A stretch of DNA of 64,000 nucleotides, taken from contig NC_061510.1 of NCBI RefSeq assembly GCF_022539505.1, positions 267,663,687-267,727,686 on the forward strand, read 5' to 3'. Below the pieces are notes generated by a model. That model worked only from the letters and a program-made list of their open reading frames with translations, had not been told where the DNA came from and did not search any database. Every line of letters begins with the position of its first letter. Position 1 is the first letter of the stretch. The translations under genes and the position numbers were made by a program. The stretch is from Lolium rigidum (Eukaryota > Streptophyta > Magnoliopsida > Poales > Poaceae). Below are positions 22,396-32,744 of the stretch, piece after piece.

Positions 22396-23443
22396 TTGCG
22401 AGACCAATCAAGCAACCTTTGCGGCGTTTTTCGGAACCAAACCGCAAAGCCATGCTTTGTCGAAATTGATCGACTTAGAGAAGCTGGTTTCATCAAAGAG
22501 ATATCTACCGAGGCCACTTGGGTAGCTAACCCGATAATGGTGCCGAAGAAAAACACGAAAGTCCTTCGCATGTGTGTCGACTTTACGTGCCTCAATAAAC
22601 ATTTTCCAAAGGATCACTTTCCCCTCCCAAGGATCGATCAGATTATCGACTCCACGGCAGGATGTGAACGTCTTTCCTTCTTGGATGCATATTCTGGTTA
22701 CAATCAGATCAAATTAAAAGAAGACGATGAAGCTAAAACAGCGTTCATCACACCGTACGGCGTATTTTGTTACAAAACAATGCCCTTCGGGTTGAAAAAC
22801 GCGGGAGCAACATATCAACGGATGATGCAGAAGTGCCTAGCAACACAGATTGGGAAAAATGTACAAGTGTACATCGACGACGTCGTCATCACATCAAAAA
22901 AGGGAGCAACACTAATCGAGGACTTGAAAGAAACTTTCGACAACCTCGACAAATTTTGTCTCAAGTTGAATCCGACGAAATGTTCTTTCGGCGTCCTACG
23001 AGGAGAACTTCTCGGGTTCCTAGTCTCAGCAAGAGGGATTGAAGCAAATCCTGAAAAAATCCAAGCTATCGTAACAATGAGGAACCCAACAAAGTTGAAG
23101 GAAATACAGCAGTTAACTGGGCGAGTCGCAGCTTTAAGCAGATTCATTGCCAGGCTGGGAGAAAAGACGCTACCATTCTACGCCCTAATCAAACAAGGAG
23201 AGAAGTTCCAGTGGAACGAAGAGGCAGATAGGGCCTTCGAGGATCTCAAACGGAAAATTTCGACACCACCAATTCTAGTGGCGCCAAAAGAGAAAGAACC
23301 GCTCCTGTTATATATTGCGGCCACACCTCAGGTGGTCAGCACGGCACTAGTTGTCGAAAGAGAAGAAGAAGGAAAACTCCATGGAGTGCAGAGGCCAGTA
23401 TATTTCATCAGCGAAGTATTATCGCCTTCAAAACAGAGGTACC
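22396..23443 (+). pseudogene. Reverse transcriptase of the second Gypsy element, cut by insertion
   Basis: An open frame reads LRMCVDF (first catalytic Asp), LPRIDQIIDST, FITPYGVFCYKTMPFGLKNA, VYIDDVV (catalytic YIDD), LLGFLVSARGIEANPEK and the connection/RNase H segment LYIAATPQVVSTALVVE. It ends at SKQRY, where the third element inserted at GTACC; the continuation PRYQKLA is at 30106-30130. The first RNase H lacks the usual DAS-type catalytic Asp (AAT instead). RT would copy element RNA into DNA; this copy is disrupted. Confidence 0.88.
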
Positions 23444-25034
23444 TGATACGTCTCCGACGTATCGATAATTTCTTATGTTCCATGCTACATTATTGATGAT
23501 ATCTACATGTTTTATACACATTATATGTCGTATTTATGCATTTTCCGGCACTAACATATTAACAAGATGCCGAAGAGCCAGTTGTTGTTTTCTGCTGTTT
23601 TTGGTTTCAGAAATCCTAGTAACGAAATATTCTCGGAATTGGACGAAATCAATGCCCAGGGTCCTATTTTGCCACGAAGCTTCCAGAAGACCGAAGGAGA
23701 GTTGAAGTGGGGCCACGAGGTGGCGTAACACCGGGCGGCGCGGCCCGGGCCCCGGCCGCGCCGACCTATGGTGTGGGCCCCTCGTGCCGCCTCTTTACCT
23801 GCCCTTCCGCCTACAAATAGCCTCCGTCGCGAAACCCCCGGTACCGAGAGCCACGATACGGAAAACCTTGCGAGACGCCGCCGCCGCCAATCCCATCTCG
23901 GGGGATTACGGAGATCTCCTCCGGCACCCTGCCGGGAGGGGATTCATCTCCCGGAGGACTCTTCACCGCCATGGTCGCCTCCGGAGTGATGAGTGAGTAG
24001 TTCACCCCTGGACTATGGGTCCATAGCGGTAGCTAGATGGTTGTCTTCTCCTCATTGTGCCTCATTGTTGGATCTTGTGAGCTGCCTAACATGATCAAGA
24101 TCATCTATCCGTAATGCTATATGTTGTGTTTGTCGGGATCCGATGGATAGAGAATACTATGTTATGTTAATTATCAAGTTATTACCTATGTGTTGTTTAA
24201 GATCTTGCATGCTCTCCGTTATTAGTAGAGGCTGCGGCCAAGTTTTCGCTATTAACTCCAAGAGGGAGTATTTATGCTCGATAGTGGGTTCATGTCTCCG
24301 TGAATGCAGGGGAGTGACGAAACCCCTAAGGTTATGGATGTCTTGTTGCCACTAGGGATAAAACATTGATGCTATGTCCGAGGATGTAGTTATTGATTAC
24401 ATTACGCACCATACTTAATGCAATTGTCTGTTGTTTTGCAACTTAATACTTGGAAGGGGTTCGGATGATAACCTGAAGGTGGACTTTTTAGGCATAGATG
24501 CATGCTTGGATAGCGGTCTATGTACTTTGTCGTAATGCCCAATTAAATCTCACTATATTTATCATGACATGTATGTGCATTGTTATGCCCTCTCTATTTG
24601 TCAATTGCCCGACTGTAATTTGTTCACCCAACATGCTTTTATCTTATGGGAGAGACACCTCTAGTGAGCTGTGGACCCCGGTCCTATTCTTTACATCGCA
24701 TACAATCTACTTGCAATACTTGTTTTTCTGTTTTCTTGCAAACAATCATCTTCCACACAATACGGTTAATCCTTTGTTACGGCAAGCCGGTGAGATTGAT
24801 AACCTCAGCTGTTTCGTTGGGGCAAAGTACTTTGGTTGTGTTGTGCGGGTTCCACGTTGGCGCGGAATCTACGGTGTTGCGCCGCACTACATCCCGCCGC
24901 CATCAACCTTCAACGTGCTTCTTGGCTCCTCCTGGTTCGATAAACCTTGGTTTCTTTCGAGGGAAAACTTGCTGCTGTGCGCATCATACCTTCCTCTTGG
25001 GGTTCCCAACGAACGTGTGAGTTACACGCCATCA
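23444..25034 (+). repeat. 5' LTR of the Athila-like element
   Basis: Starts TGATACGTCTCC and ends CCATCA. The first 20 bases contain the dyad GATACGTC-TCC-GACGTATC. A possible TATA variant TACAAATAG is at 23812-23820, after a GC-rich patch. Confidence 0.88.
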
Positions 25035-25045
25035 AGCTAAATTTC

Positions 25046-25063
25046 TGGCGCCGTTGCCGGGGA
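25046..25063 (+). promoter_or_regulatory. Primer-binding site of the Athila-like element
   Basis: TGGCGCCGTTGCCGGGGA, eleven bases after the LTR end; usual type for this group. Confidence 0.8.
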
Positions 25064-25139
25064 GATCAAGACACGCTGCAAGGGGAGTCTCCACTTCCCA
25101 ATCTCTTTACTTTGTTTTTGTCTTGCTTTATTTTATTTA

Positions 25140-25262
25140 CTACTTTGTTTGCTGCATTATATTAAAAACACAAAAAAATTAGTTGCTAGCTTTACTTTAT
25201 TTACTGTCTTGCACTCTATATCAAAAACACAAAAAAAATTAGTTACTTGCATTTACTTTACT
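25140..25262 (+). repeat. Leader repeat, about 73 bp, two copies
   Basis: The phrase AAAAACACAAAAAAATTAGTT followed by a TTTACTTTA-rich segment occurs twice in tandem. An inverted copy of this leader lies at about 30490-30583, linking the inverted fragment there to the same element family. Confidence 0.7.
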
Positions 25263-25271
25263 TGATTCATC

Positions 25272-25918
25272 ATGTTTCCTTTTAATTTTACCACAAAAGA
25301 CATACCGGTAGGACGTGGGTCTATAGTTGGGAGAAACAATATAGAAGAATTTTTCAATCATGTTAGTACCGTTGAAGATTTTGAAGATAGACACTTGGTA
25401 GAACTTGCTCCTACTTATGAAATTGCTGCTGTCTTGCTTTAGTTCGCATGTTGGAAACTAAATTTGTTAATCTCAATCCTATAATCCAACACATGTTTCT
25501 TACACTCGGTGATATGGAAGAAGGGGAAAAGAAAGATTTTGTTTTAGAAACCCTTCTTAGAGAATTTGGTGGTTTAGCAAGAGAAGCTAGAAAGGTCTTT
25601 AGTAAATATAAGATGCTTGGTTCTTATACCAATTTTGCTAGTATCCTTGAAAAGATGGACATGGAGAGAATAAGGTATACTAATAATATTAATGACGGTG
25701 GGGAGATCAAAGCGCCGATACCATGTAAGCTCCTAGCGATGAATGAAGCGCTAGAAAATAACTATGCTTGGCTTGTTCCTGAAAATTTGTTTGATGAGAG
25801 TAGCAAGCCCAAGACTAATGAAAAGGGAGCCGCTGAAACTTATGTATCCAATATACTATGCATGGTTGAGAAAACTCCAAACCCCGCTGAAGATTCATCA
25901 TCTCTTGATAACACTTGA
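25272..25918 (+). pseudogene. Single internal ORF of the Athila-like element, broken; function unknown
   Basis: From ATG 25272 a frame reads MFPFNFTTKDIPVGRG and stops at TAG about 25440; the frame then shifts and continues 25448-25918 (MLETKFVNLNPIIQHMF to the TGA after SSLDNT). The protein is mainly helical and charged and does not resemble retroviral gag, protease, RT or integrase. I do not recognise the family. It may be a remnant accessory protein kept by non-autonomous members or a reworked gag region. One frameshift suffices to break it. Confidence 0.55.
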
Positions 25919-28491
25919 TATACACTTTACTGCGCCTAGGCTGAAAGGCGTTAAGAAAAGCGCTTATGGGAGACAACCCATGTTTTTACTACAGTATTTT
26001 TGTTTTATATTTGAGTCTTGGAAGTTGTTTACTACTGTAGCAACCTCTCCTTATCTTAGTTTTATGTTTTGTTGTGCCAAGTAAAGTCTTTGATAGTAAG
26101 GTTCATACTAGATTTGGATTACTGCGCAGAAACAGATTTCTTTGCTGTCACGAATCTGGGTCTAATTCTCTGTAGGTAACTCAGAATATTAAGCCAATTT
26201 ACGTGAGTGATCCTCAGATATGTACGCAACTTTCATTCAATTTGGGAATTTTCATTTGAGCAAGTCTGGTGCCATTTTAAAATTCGTCTTTACGAACTGT
26301 TTCGTTTTGACAGATTCTGCCTTTTATTTCGCATTGCCTCTTTTGCTATGTTGGATGAATTTCTTTGATCCATTAATGTCCAGTAGCTTTATGCAATGTC
26401 CAGAAGTGTTAAGAATGATTGTGTCACCTCTGAACATGTTAATTTTTATTGTGCACTAACCCTCTAATGAGTTGTTTCGAGTTTGGTGTGGAGGAAGTTT
26501 TCAAGGATCAAGAGAGGAGTATGATGCAATATGATCAAGGAGAGTGAAAGCTCTAATCTTGGGGATGCCCCGGTGGTTCACCCTGCATATTCTAAGAAGA
26601 CTCAAGCATCTAAGCTTGGGGATGCCCAAGGCATCCCCTTCTTCATCGACAACATTATCAGGTTCCTCCCCTGAAACTATATTTTTATTCCGTCACATCT
26701 TATGTGCTTTGCTTGGAGCGTCGGTTTGTTTTTGTTTTTGTTTTGTTTGAATAAAATGGATCCTAGCATTCATCGTATGGGAGAGAGACACGCTCCGTTG
26801 TAGCATATGGACAAGTATGTCCTTAGGCTTTACTCATAGTATTCATGGCGAAGTTTCTTCTTCGTTAAATTGTTATATGGTTGGAATTGGAAAATGCTAC
26901 ATGTAGTAATTCTTAAATGTCTTGGATAATTTGATACTTGGCAATTGTTGTGCTCATGTTTAAGCTCTTGCATCATATACTTTGCACCCATTAATGAAGA
27001 AACACTTAGAGCTTGCTAATTTGGTTTGCATATTTGGTTTCTCTAAAGTCTAGATAATATCTAGTATTGAGTTTTGAACAACAAGGAAGACGGTGTAGAG
27101 TCTTATAATGTTTACAATATGTCTTTTATGTGAGTTTTGCTGCACCGTTCATCCTTGTGTTTGTTTCAAATAACCTTGCTAGCCTAAACCTTGTATCGAG
27201 AGGGAATACTTCTCATGCATCCAAAATCCTTGAGCCAACCACTATGCCATTTGTGTCCACCATACCTACCTACTACATGGTATTTCTTCGCCATTCCAAA
27301 GTAAATTGTTTGAGTGCTACCTTTAAAATTCCATCATTCGCCTTTACAATATATAGCTCATGGGACAAATAGCTTAAAAACTATTGTGGTATTGAATATG
27401 TACTTATGCACTTTATCTTTTATTAAGTTGCTTGTTGTGCGATAACCATGTTTACGGGGACGCCATCAACTATTCTTTGTTGAATATCATGTGAGTTGCT
27501 ATGCATGTCCGTCTTGTACGAAGTAAGAGAGATTTACCACCTTAATGGTTGGAGCATGCATATTGTTAGAGAAGAACATTGGGCCGCTAACTAAAGCCAT
27601 GATTCATGGTGGAAGTTTCAGTTTTGGACATGTATCCTCAATCTCATATGAGAATAATAATTGTTGCTACATGCTTATGCATTAAAGAGGAGTCCATTAT
27701 CTGTTTGTCCATGTTGTCCCGGTATGGATGTCTAAGTTGAGAATAATCAAAAGCGAGAAATCCAAAATGCGAGCTTTCTCCTTAGACCTTTGTACAGGCG
27801 GCATGGAGGTACCCCATTGTGACACTTGGTTAAAACATGTGTATTGTGATGATCCGATAGTCCAAGCTAATTAGGACAAGGTGCGGGCACTATTAGTATA
27901 CTATGCATGAGGCTTGCAACTTGTAAGATATAATTTACATAACTCATATGCTTTATTACTACCGTTGACAAAATTGTTTCATGTTTTCAAAATAAAAGCT
28001 CTAGCACAAATATAGCAATCGATGCTTTCCTCTTTGAAGGACCATTCTTTTTACTTTTATGTTGAGTCAGTTCACCTATTTCTCTCCACCTCAAGAAGCA
28101 AACACTTGTGTGAACTGTGCATTGATTCCTACATACTTGCATATTGCACTTATTATACTACTCTATGTTGACAAATATCCATGAGATATATATGTTACAA
28201 GTTGAAAGCAACCGCTGAAACTTAATCTTCCTTTGTGTTGCTTCAATACCTTTACTTTGATTTATTGCTTTATGAGTTAACTCTTATGCAAGACTTATTG
28301 ATGCTTGTCTTGAAGTACTATTCATGAAAAGTCTTTGCTTTATGATTCACTTGTTTACTCATGTTATTACCATTGTTTTGATCGCTGCATTCATTACATA
28401 TGTTTACAAATAGTATGATCAAGGTTATGATGGCATGTCACTTCAGAAATTATCTTTGTTATCGTTTTACCGCTTCGGGACGAGCGAGAAC
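25919..28491 (+). other. Non-coding interior of the Athila-like element
   Basis: About 2.6 kb without recognisable coding sequence. It contains GGCGTTAAGAAAAGCGCTTATGGG near 25947, a hairpin with internal copies of the 3' priming tract (26558-26638), and AT-rich sequence to the 3' LTR. In an autonomous relative pol would lie here or has been lost from here. Confidence 0.55.
26558..26638 (+). repeat. Internal copies of the 3' polypurine tract and a perfect hairpin
   Basis: CTTGGGGATGC occurs at 26558-26568 and the 15-mer TAAGCTTGGGGATGC at 26611-26625, identical to the tract at 28492-28506 next to the 3' LTR. From 26618 the sequence forms a perfect stem GGGGATGCC / GGCATCCCC with loop CAA. 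Confidence 0.75.
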
Positions 28492-28506
28492 TAAGCTTGG
28501 GGATGC
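28492..28506 (+). promoter_or_regulatory. Polypurine tract of the Athila-like element
   Basis: TAAGCTTGGGGATGC directly abuts the 3' LTR start at 28507. Confidence 0.75.
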
Positions 28507-30105
28507 TGATACGTCTCCGACGTATCGATAATTTCTTATGTTCCATGCTACATTATTGATGATATCTACATGTTTTATACACACTTATATGTCGTATTTA
28601 TGCATTTTACGGCACTAACATATTAACAAGATGCCGAAGAGCCGATTCTTTGTTTTACTGCTGTTTTTGGTTTCAGAAATCCTAGTAACGAAATATTCTC
28701 GGAATTGGACGAAATCAACGCCCGGGGTCCTATTTTGCCACGAAGCTTCCGGAAGACCGAAGGAGAGTCGAAGTGGGGCCACGAGGTGGCGTAACACCAG
28801 GGCGGCGCGGCCCGAGGCCACGGCCGCGCCGACCTATGGTGTGGGCCCCTCGTGCCGCCTCTTTACCTGCCCTTCCGCCTACAAATAGCCTCCGTCGCGA
28901 AACCCCCGGTACGAGAGCCACGATACGGAAAACCTTGCGAGACACCGCCGCCGCCAATCCCATCTCGGGGGATTACGGAGATCTCCTCCGGCACCTGCCG
29001 GAGAGGGGATTCATCTCCCGGAGGACTCTTCACCGCCATGGTCGCCTCCGGAGTGATGAGTGAGTAGTTCACCCCTGGACTATGGGTCCATAGCGGTAGC
29101 TAGATGGTTGTCTTCTCCTCATTGTGCCTCATTGTTGGATCTTGTGAGCTGCCTAACATGATCAAGATCATCTATACTGTAATGCTATATGTTGTGTTTG
29201 TCGGGATCCGATGGATAGAGAATACTATGTTATGTTAATTATCAAGTTATTACCTATGTGTTGTTTAAGATCTTGCATGCTCTCCGTTATTAGTAGAGGC
29301 TCGGCCAAGTTTTCGCTATTAACTCCAAGAGGGAGTATTTATGCTCGATAGTGGGTTCATGTCTCAGTGAATGCGGGGAGTGACGAGAAACCCCTAAGGT
29401 TATGGATGTCTTTGTTGCCACTAGGGATAAAACATTGATGCTATGTCCGAGGATGTAGTTATTGATTACATTACGCACCATACTTAATGCAATTGTACGT
29501 TGTTTTGCAACTTAATGCTTGGAAGGGGTTCGGATGATAACACTGAAGGTGGACTTTTTAGGCATAGATGCATGCTTGGATAGCGGTCTATGTACTTTGT
29601 CGTAATGCCCAATTAAATCTCACTATATTTATCATGACATGTATGTGCATTGTTATGCCCTCTCTATTTGTCAATTGCCCGACTGTAATTTGTTCACCCA
29701 ACATGCTTTTATCTTATGGGAGAGACACCTCTAGTGAATTGTGGACCCCGGTCCTATTCTTTACATCGCATACAATCTACTTGCAATACTTGTTTCTCTG
29801 TTTTCTTGCAAACAATCATCTTCCACACAATACGGTTAATCCTTTGTTACGGCAAGCCGGTGAGATTGACAACCTCCTCTGTTTCGTTGGGGCAAAGTAC
29901 TTTGGTTGTGTTGTGCGGGTTCCACGTTGGCGCCGGAATCTGCGGTGTTGCGCCGCACTACATCCCGCCGCCATCAACCTTCAACGTGCTTCTTGGCTCC
30001 TCCTGGTTCGATAAACCTTGGTTTCTTTACGAGGGAAAACTTGCTGCTGTGCGCATCATACCTTCCTCTTGGGGTTCCCAACGAACGTGTGAGTTACACG
30101 CCATC
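28507..30105 (+). repeat. 3' LTR of the Athila-like element
   Basis: Nearly identical to 23444-25034 with scattered substitutions and small indels (for example the T run after AGAGCCGATTC). It ends ...CGCCATC followed at once by the GTACC duplication; the terminal A is missing. Confidence 0.88.
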
Positions 30106-30110
30106 GTACC

Positions 30111-30583
30111 CGCGGTACCAAAAGCTAGCATAATCAATACTATTCTTGGCGAGGAGATAGCAACCAATCTTTAGCTCTTCCTCTTAATGAGAAAGGGAAC
30201 AATTTCAATTTTTATAATGTCCTATCTTCATCTTTATACTTTTTGCATCTCACATAGTTCAACAAATTATTGAGATGAGGCTGGCGGCATCATTCGAGAA
30301 CTAACACCCCGGAAAATTGCTCTCGCATGACAAGATTAAGTAAAGCAGGTTTAATTTCAAGAATTCTGTCGTAGTGGCAGTGGAGCAATAGGTGTGCATA
30401 GGAAATCATTATTATTTGTGCTAAGTGAGTCACACAACTTAGTATGCTTCGAGGGTTGCTATTTGTGAGTAGTAAATAAAGCAAACTAGATAAAGTAAAT
30501 GCAAGTAAACTAATTTTTTTGTGTTTTTGATATAGCAAACAAGACGACAAATAAGTAAAGCTAGCAACTAATTTTTGTGTTTT
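30111..30583 (-). pseudogene. Inverted fragment of an autonomous Athila-like gag and leader
   Basis: After about 20 bases of the second element's pol (PRYQKLA), from about 30131 the minus strand reads the N-terminal part of a gag: IKPALLNLVMREQFSG, then after shifts RGRAKDWLLS, typical of Athila-type gag. Farther right (30490-30583) it is the reverse complement of the leader repeat at 25140-25262. It therefore comes from a relative of the nested element in reverse orientation, cut by the assembly gap. It shows no target duplication or intact end, so it may be an insertion, an inversion or a scaffolding artefact. Confidence 0.7.
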
Positions 30584-30683
30584 NNNNNNNNNNNNNNNNN
30601 NNNNNNNNNNNNNNNNNNNNNNNNNNNNNNNNNNNNNNNNNNNNNNNNNNNNNNNNNNNNNNNNNNNNNNNNNNNNNNNNNNN
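30584..30683. other. Assembly gap (100 N)
   Basis: Exactly one hundred N, the usual placeholder for a gap of unknown size. The missing RNase H/integrase region and most of the 3' LTR of the second Gypsy element should lie here. Confidence 0.99.
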
Positions 30684-30810
30684 TCTCAAACCCTAGTTTT
30701 CATATTCGTCGAGTACTTTTCGGCTGAAACCTTCGAGATCTACTTGCCCTCTACATCCAACTAAACCCTAGTCTACAATCCGTAGGCATTGACAAGTTGA
30801 TACCTTGTCA
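30684..30810 (+). repeat. 3' LTR of the second Gypsy element, right end only
   Basis: 127 bp matching 18932-19058, ending CCTTGTCA and followed by the CCCGG duplication. Confidence 0.92.
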
Positions 30811-32744
30811 CCCGGGTTTGACTGAGAAGCCCCCGGGTCAGCCGGCACGAATATGGAATCATAGTCCGGTGACGGTATGATGGACGGCTTCCGCAAATGC
30901 TGTAATGCAAAACCTGGTGGGATTGCTTGCCGGGTTGAACCTATCTTGGATAGGGCGTCAGCCGCCTCGTTGTTTGCTCGTGGCACATGGTGGAATTCGC
31001 AGCCGTCGAAGAAGCCGGATAGCTGTTGGACATGGAAGAGGTATGACGCCATGTTGGCATCCTTCGCGTCCCAGTCGCCGGATGCTTGCTGTACAACCAA
31101 GTCGGACTCGCCGAAGCAAAGAATGCGACGCACGCCAATCTCCTTGGCCAGCTTGAGCCCATGGATGAGCGCTTCGTACTCCGCCACATTATTGGATGCA
31201 GCGAAGTGGATTTGCAGGACGTAGTCCAGCCGGTCTCCCTTTGGGGAAGTGATGACTATGCCGGCTCCCAAGCCGTTGCGCATCTTGGAGCCGTCGAAGT
31301 GCATTTTCCAATGTGTGGAATCCGGCACAGGCGGCAAGTATTGCATTTTGGCCCTGTCGACGAAGAAGTCGGCTAGGATCTGCGACCTGATGGCAGTTCT
31401 TGGCTCGTAGAGGATGGAATGGGCCGCCAGCTCCAGGGCCCACTTGGCAACCCGGCCATTGGCGTCCTTGCTACCAATGATTTCCGCCAAGGGCGCTGTG
31501 GCCACCACCTTGATGGAATGCTCTTGGAAATAGTGCTTGAGCTTCTTGGCCGCCATGTACACGCCATAGGTGACCTTCTGGTAGTGGGGGTAGTTTTGCT
31601 TGGACTGGGAGAGCACCTCGCTGAGGTAGTAAACTGGGCGCTGACTCGCCCGCTCCTTGCCCTCTTCCTTACGTTCCACCACCAGGACAACGCTGACCAC
31701 TCGATTGGTGGCCATGATGTACAGGAGCATCGGCTCCGCTGAAGCCGGCAATGCTAGGATGGGTGCGGTTGACAGCACACACTCCAGGTCGCGCAAGGCT
31801 TCCTCCGCCTGCGGCGTCCAGACGAAATTGTCCGACTTCTTGAGCAGTTGGTACAGGGGCAGTGCCTTCTCCCCCAGCCGGCTGACGAAGCCGCTTAAGG
31901 AGGCCAGGCAACCAGTGAACTTCTGGACGTCCTTGAGGCACTGCAGCAGTTCCATCTTCTCCAGGGCACTGATCTTCTCTGGGTTGGCTTCGATTCCTCG
32001 TTGAAAGACGATGTAGCCAAGGAGTTGGCCGGCTGGCACGCCGAAGTTGCACTTGGCCGGGTTGAGCTTCATCCGGAATCTTCTCAGATTGGTGAAGGTC
32101 TCTCTCAGGTCATCAAGGAGGGTACGCTTCTCCTTGGTTTTCACAACGACATCATCCACGTATTCGTGAACATTTCTGCCGATTCCCACTTGTAAGCATT
32201 TCTGCATGCACCTTTGGTAGGTGGCGCCTGCATTTTTCAAGCCGAATGGCATAGTCGTATAGCAATAAGCCCCATACGGGGTAATGAACGAAGTCTTTAT
32301 TTGATCAGCCGGATTCAAAGGAATCTGGTGGTAGCCTGAGTAGGCGTCTAAGAAAGACAACAGTTCACAGCCGGTAGTCGAATCTATGACTTGATCTATG
32401 CGCGGTAGGGGGAAGGGGTCCTTCGGGCACGCCTTGTTTAGGCTGGTGTAGTCGATACACATGCGCCAGGAGCCGTTCTTCTTCAAAACCAGGACTGGGT
32501 TCACCAACCAGTCCGGATGCAGCACTTCCATGATGAAGTCGGCTGCGAGAAGCCGGGCGATTTCTTCACCGCTGGCCTTCCTTCTTTCTTCGGCGAAGCA
32601 GCGAAGGGGTTGCTTCACCGGCTTGGCCTCTGGCCTGACGTGGAGGTGGTGCTCAGCCAACTCCCTCGGCACACCCGGTATGTCCCGTGGAGACCAAGCG
32701 AAGATGTCCCGATTCTCACGGAGGAAGCTGGTGAGCTCGCTTTC
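30811..32744 (-). pseudogene. Reverse transcriptase and dual RNase H of the Tat element
   Basis: One open frame on the minus strand continues the gag frame after a single TAG at 32745-32747. Counting from the Met at 32672: RT motifs MCIDYTSLN (Asp 74), LPRIDQVIDS, TMPFGLKNA and YVDD (171-174). A first RNase H (about 310-400) has lost the usual DAS catalytic Asp (IMATNRVVS). A second, archaeal-type RNase H (about 455-580) has MHFDGSK (Asp 460), NNVAEYEAL (Glu), GESDLVVQQ (Asp 524) and NNEAADAL (Asp 572), all acidic residues present. The frame runs into the PGASQ linker and is cut by the nested element at 30810. The two RNase H domains place it in the Tat lineage. It would make element cDNA within the particle. 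Confidence 0.9.

Larger units (their letters stand above)
23444..30105 (+). mobile_element. Non-autonomous Athila-like LTR retrotransposon, third nesting level
   Basis: Two LTRs of about 1.6 kb (23444-25034 and 28507-30105) flank a 3.5 kb interior; target duplication GTACC at 23439-23443 and 30106-30110. The primer site TGGCGCCGTTGCCGGGGA (25046-25063) and the purine-rich TAAGCTTGGGGATGC just before the 3' LTR define plus orientation. The interior carries only one broken ORF (25272-25918), no RT and no integrase, so it must borrow enzymes. The 3' LTR lacks the final A of the expected terminus. The LTRs are very similar, differing mainly by small indels, so the insertion is fairly recent and is the youngest layer of this nest. 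Confidence 0.9.
18673..30810 (+). mobile_element. Second Tat-like Gypsy element, nested in pol, internally rearranged
   Basis: Begins TGACA and ends TGTCA with the target duplication CCCGG at 18668-18672 and 30811-30815. The 5' LTR is 18673-19058; only the last 127 bases of the 3' LTR (30684-30810) are visible right of the assembly gap, and these match the 5' LTR without differences I could see. It encodes a frameshifted gag and protease and a readable RT, then is interrupted by a third element (23444-30105). After the third element only about 20 coding bases remain (30111-30130) before unrelated inverted sequence, so second RNase H and integrase are missing from this assembly. Its orientation is opposite to its host element. 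Confidence 0.9.
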
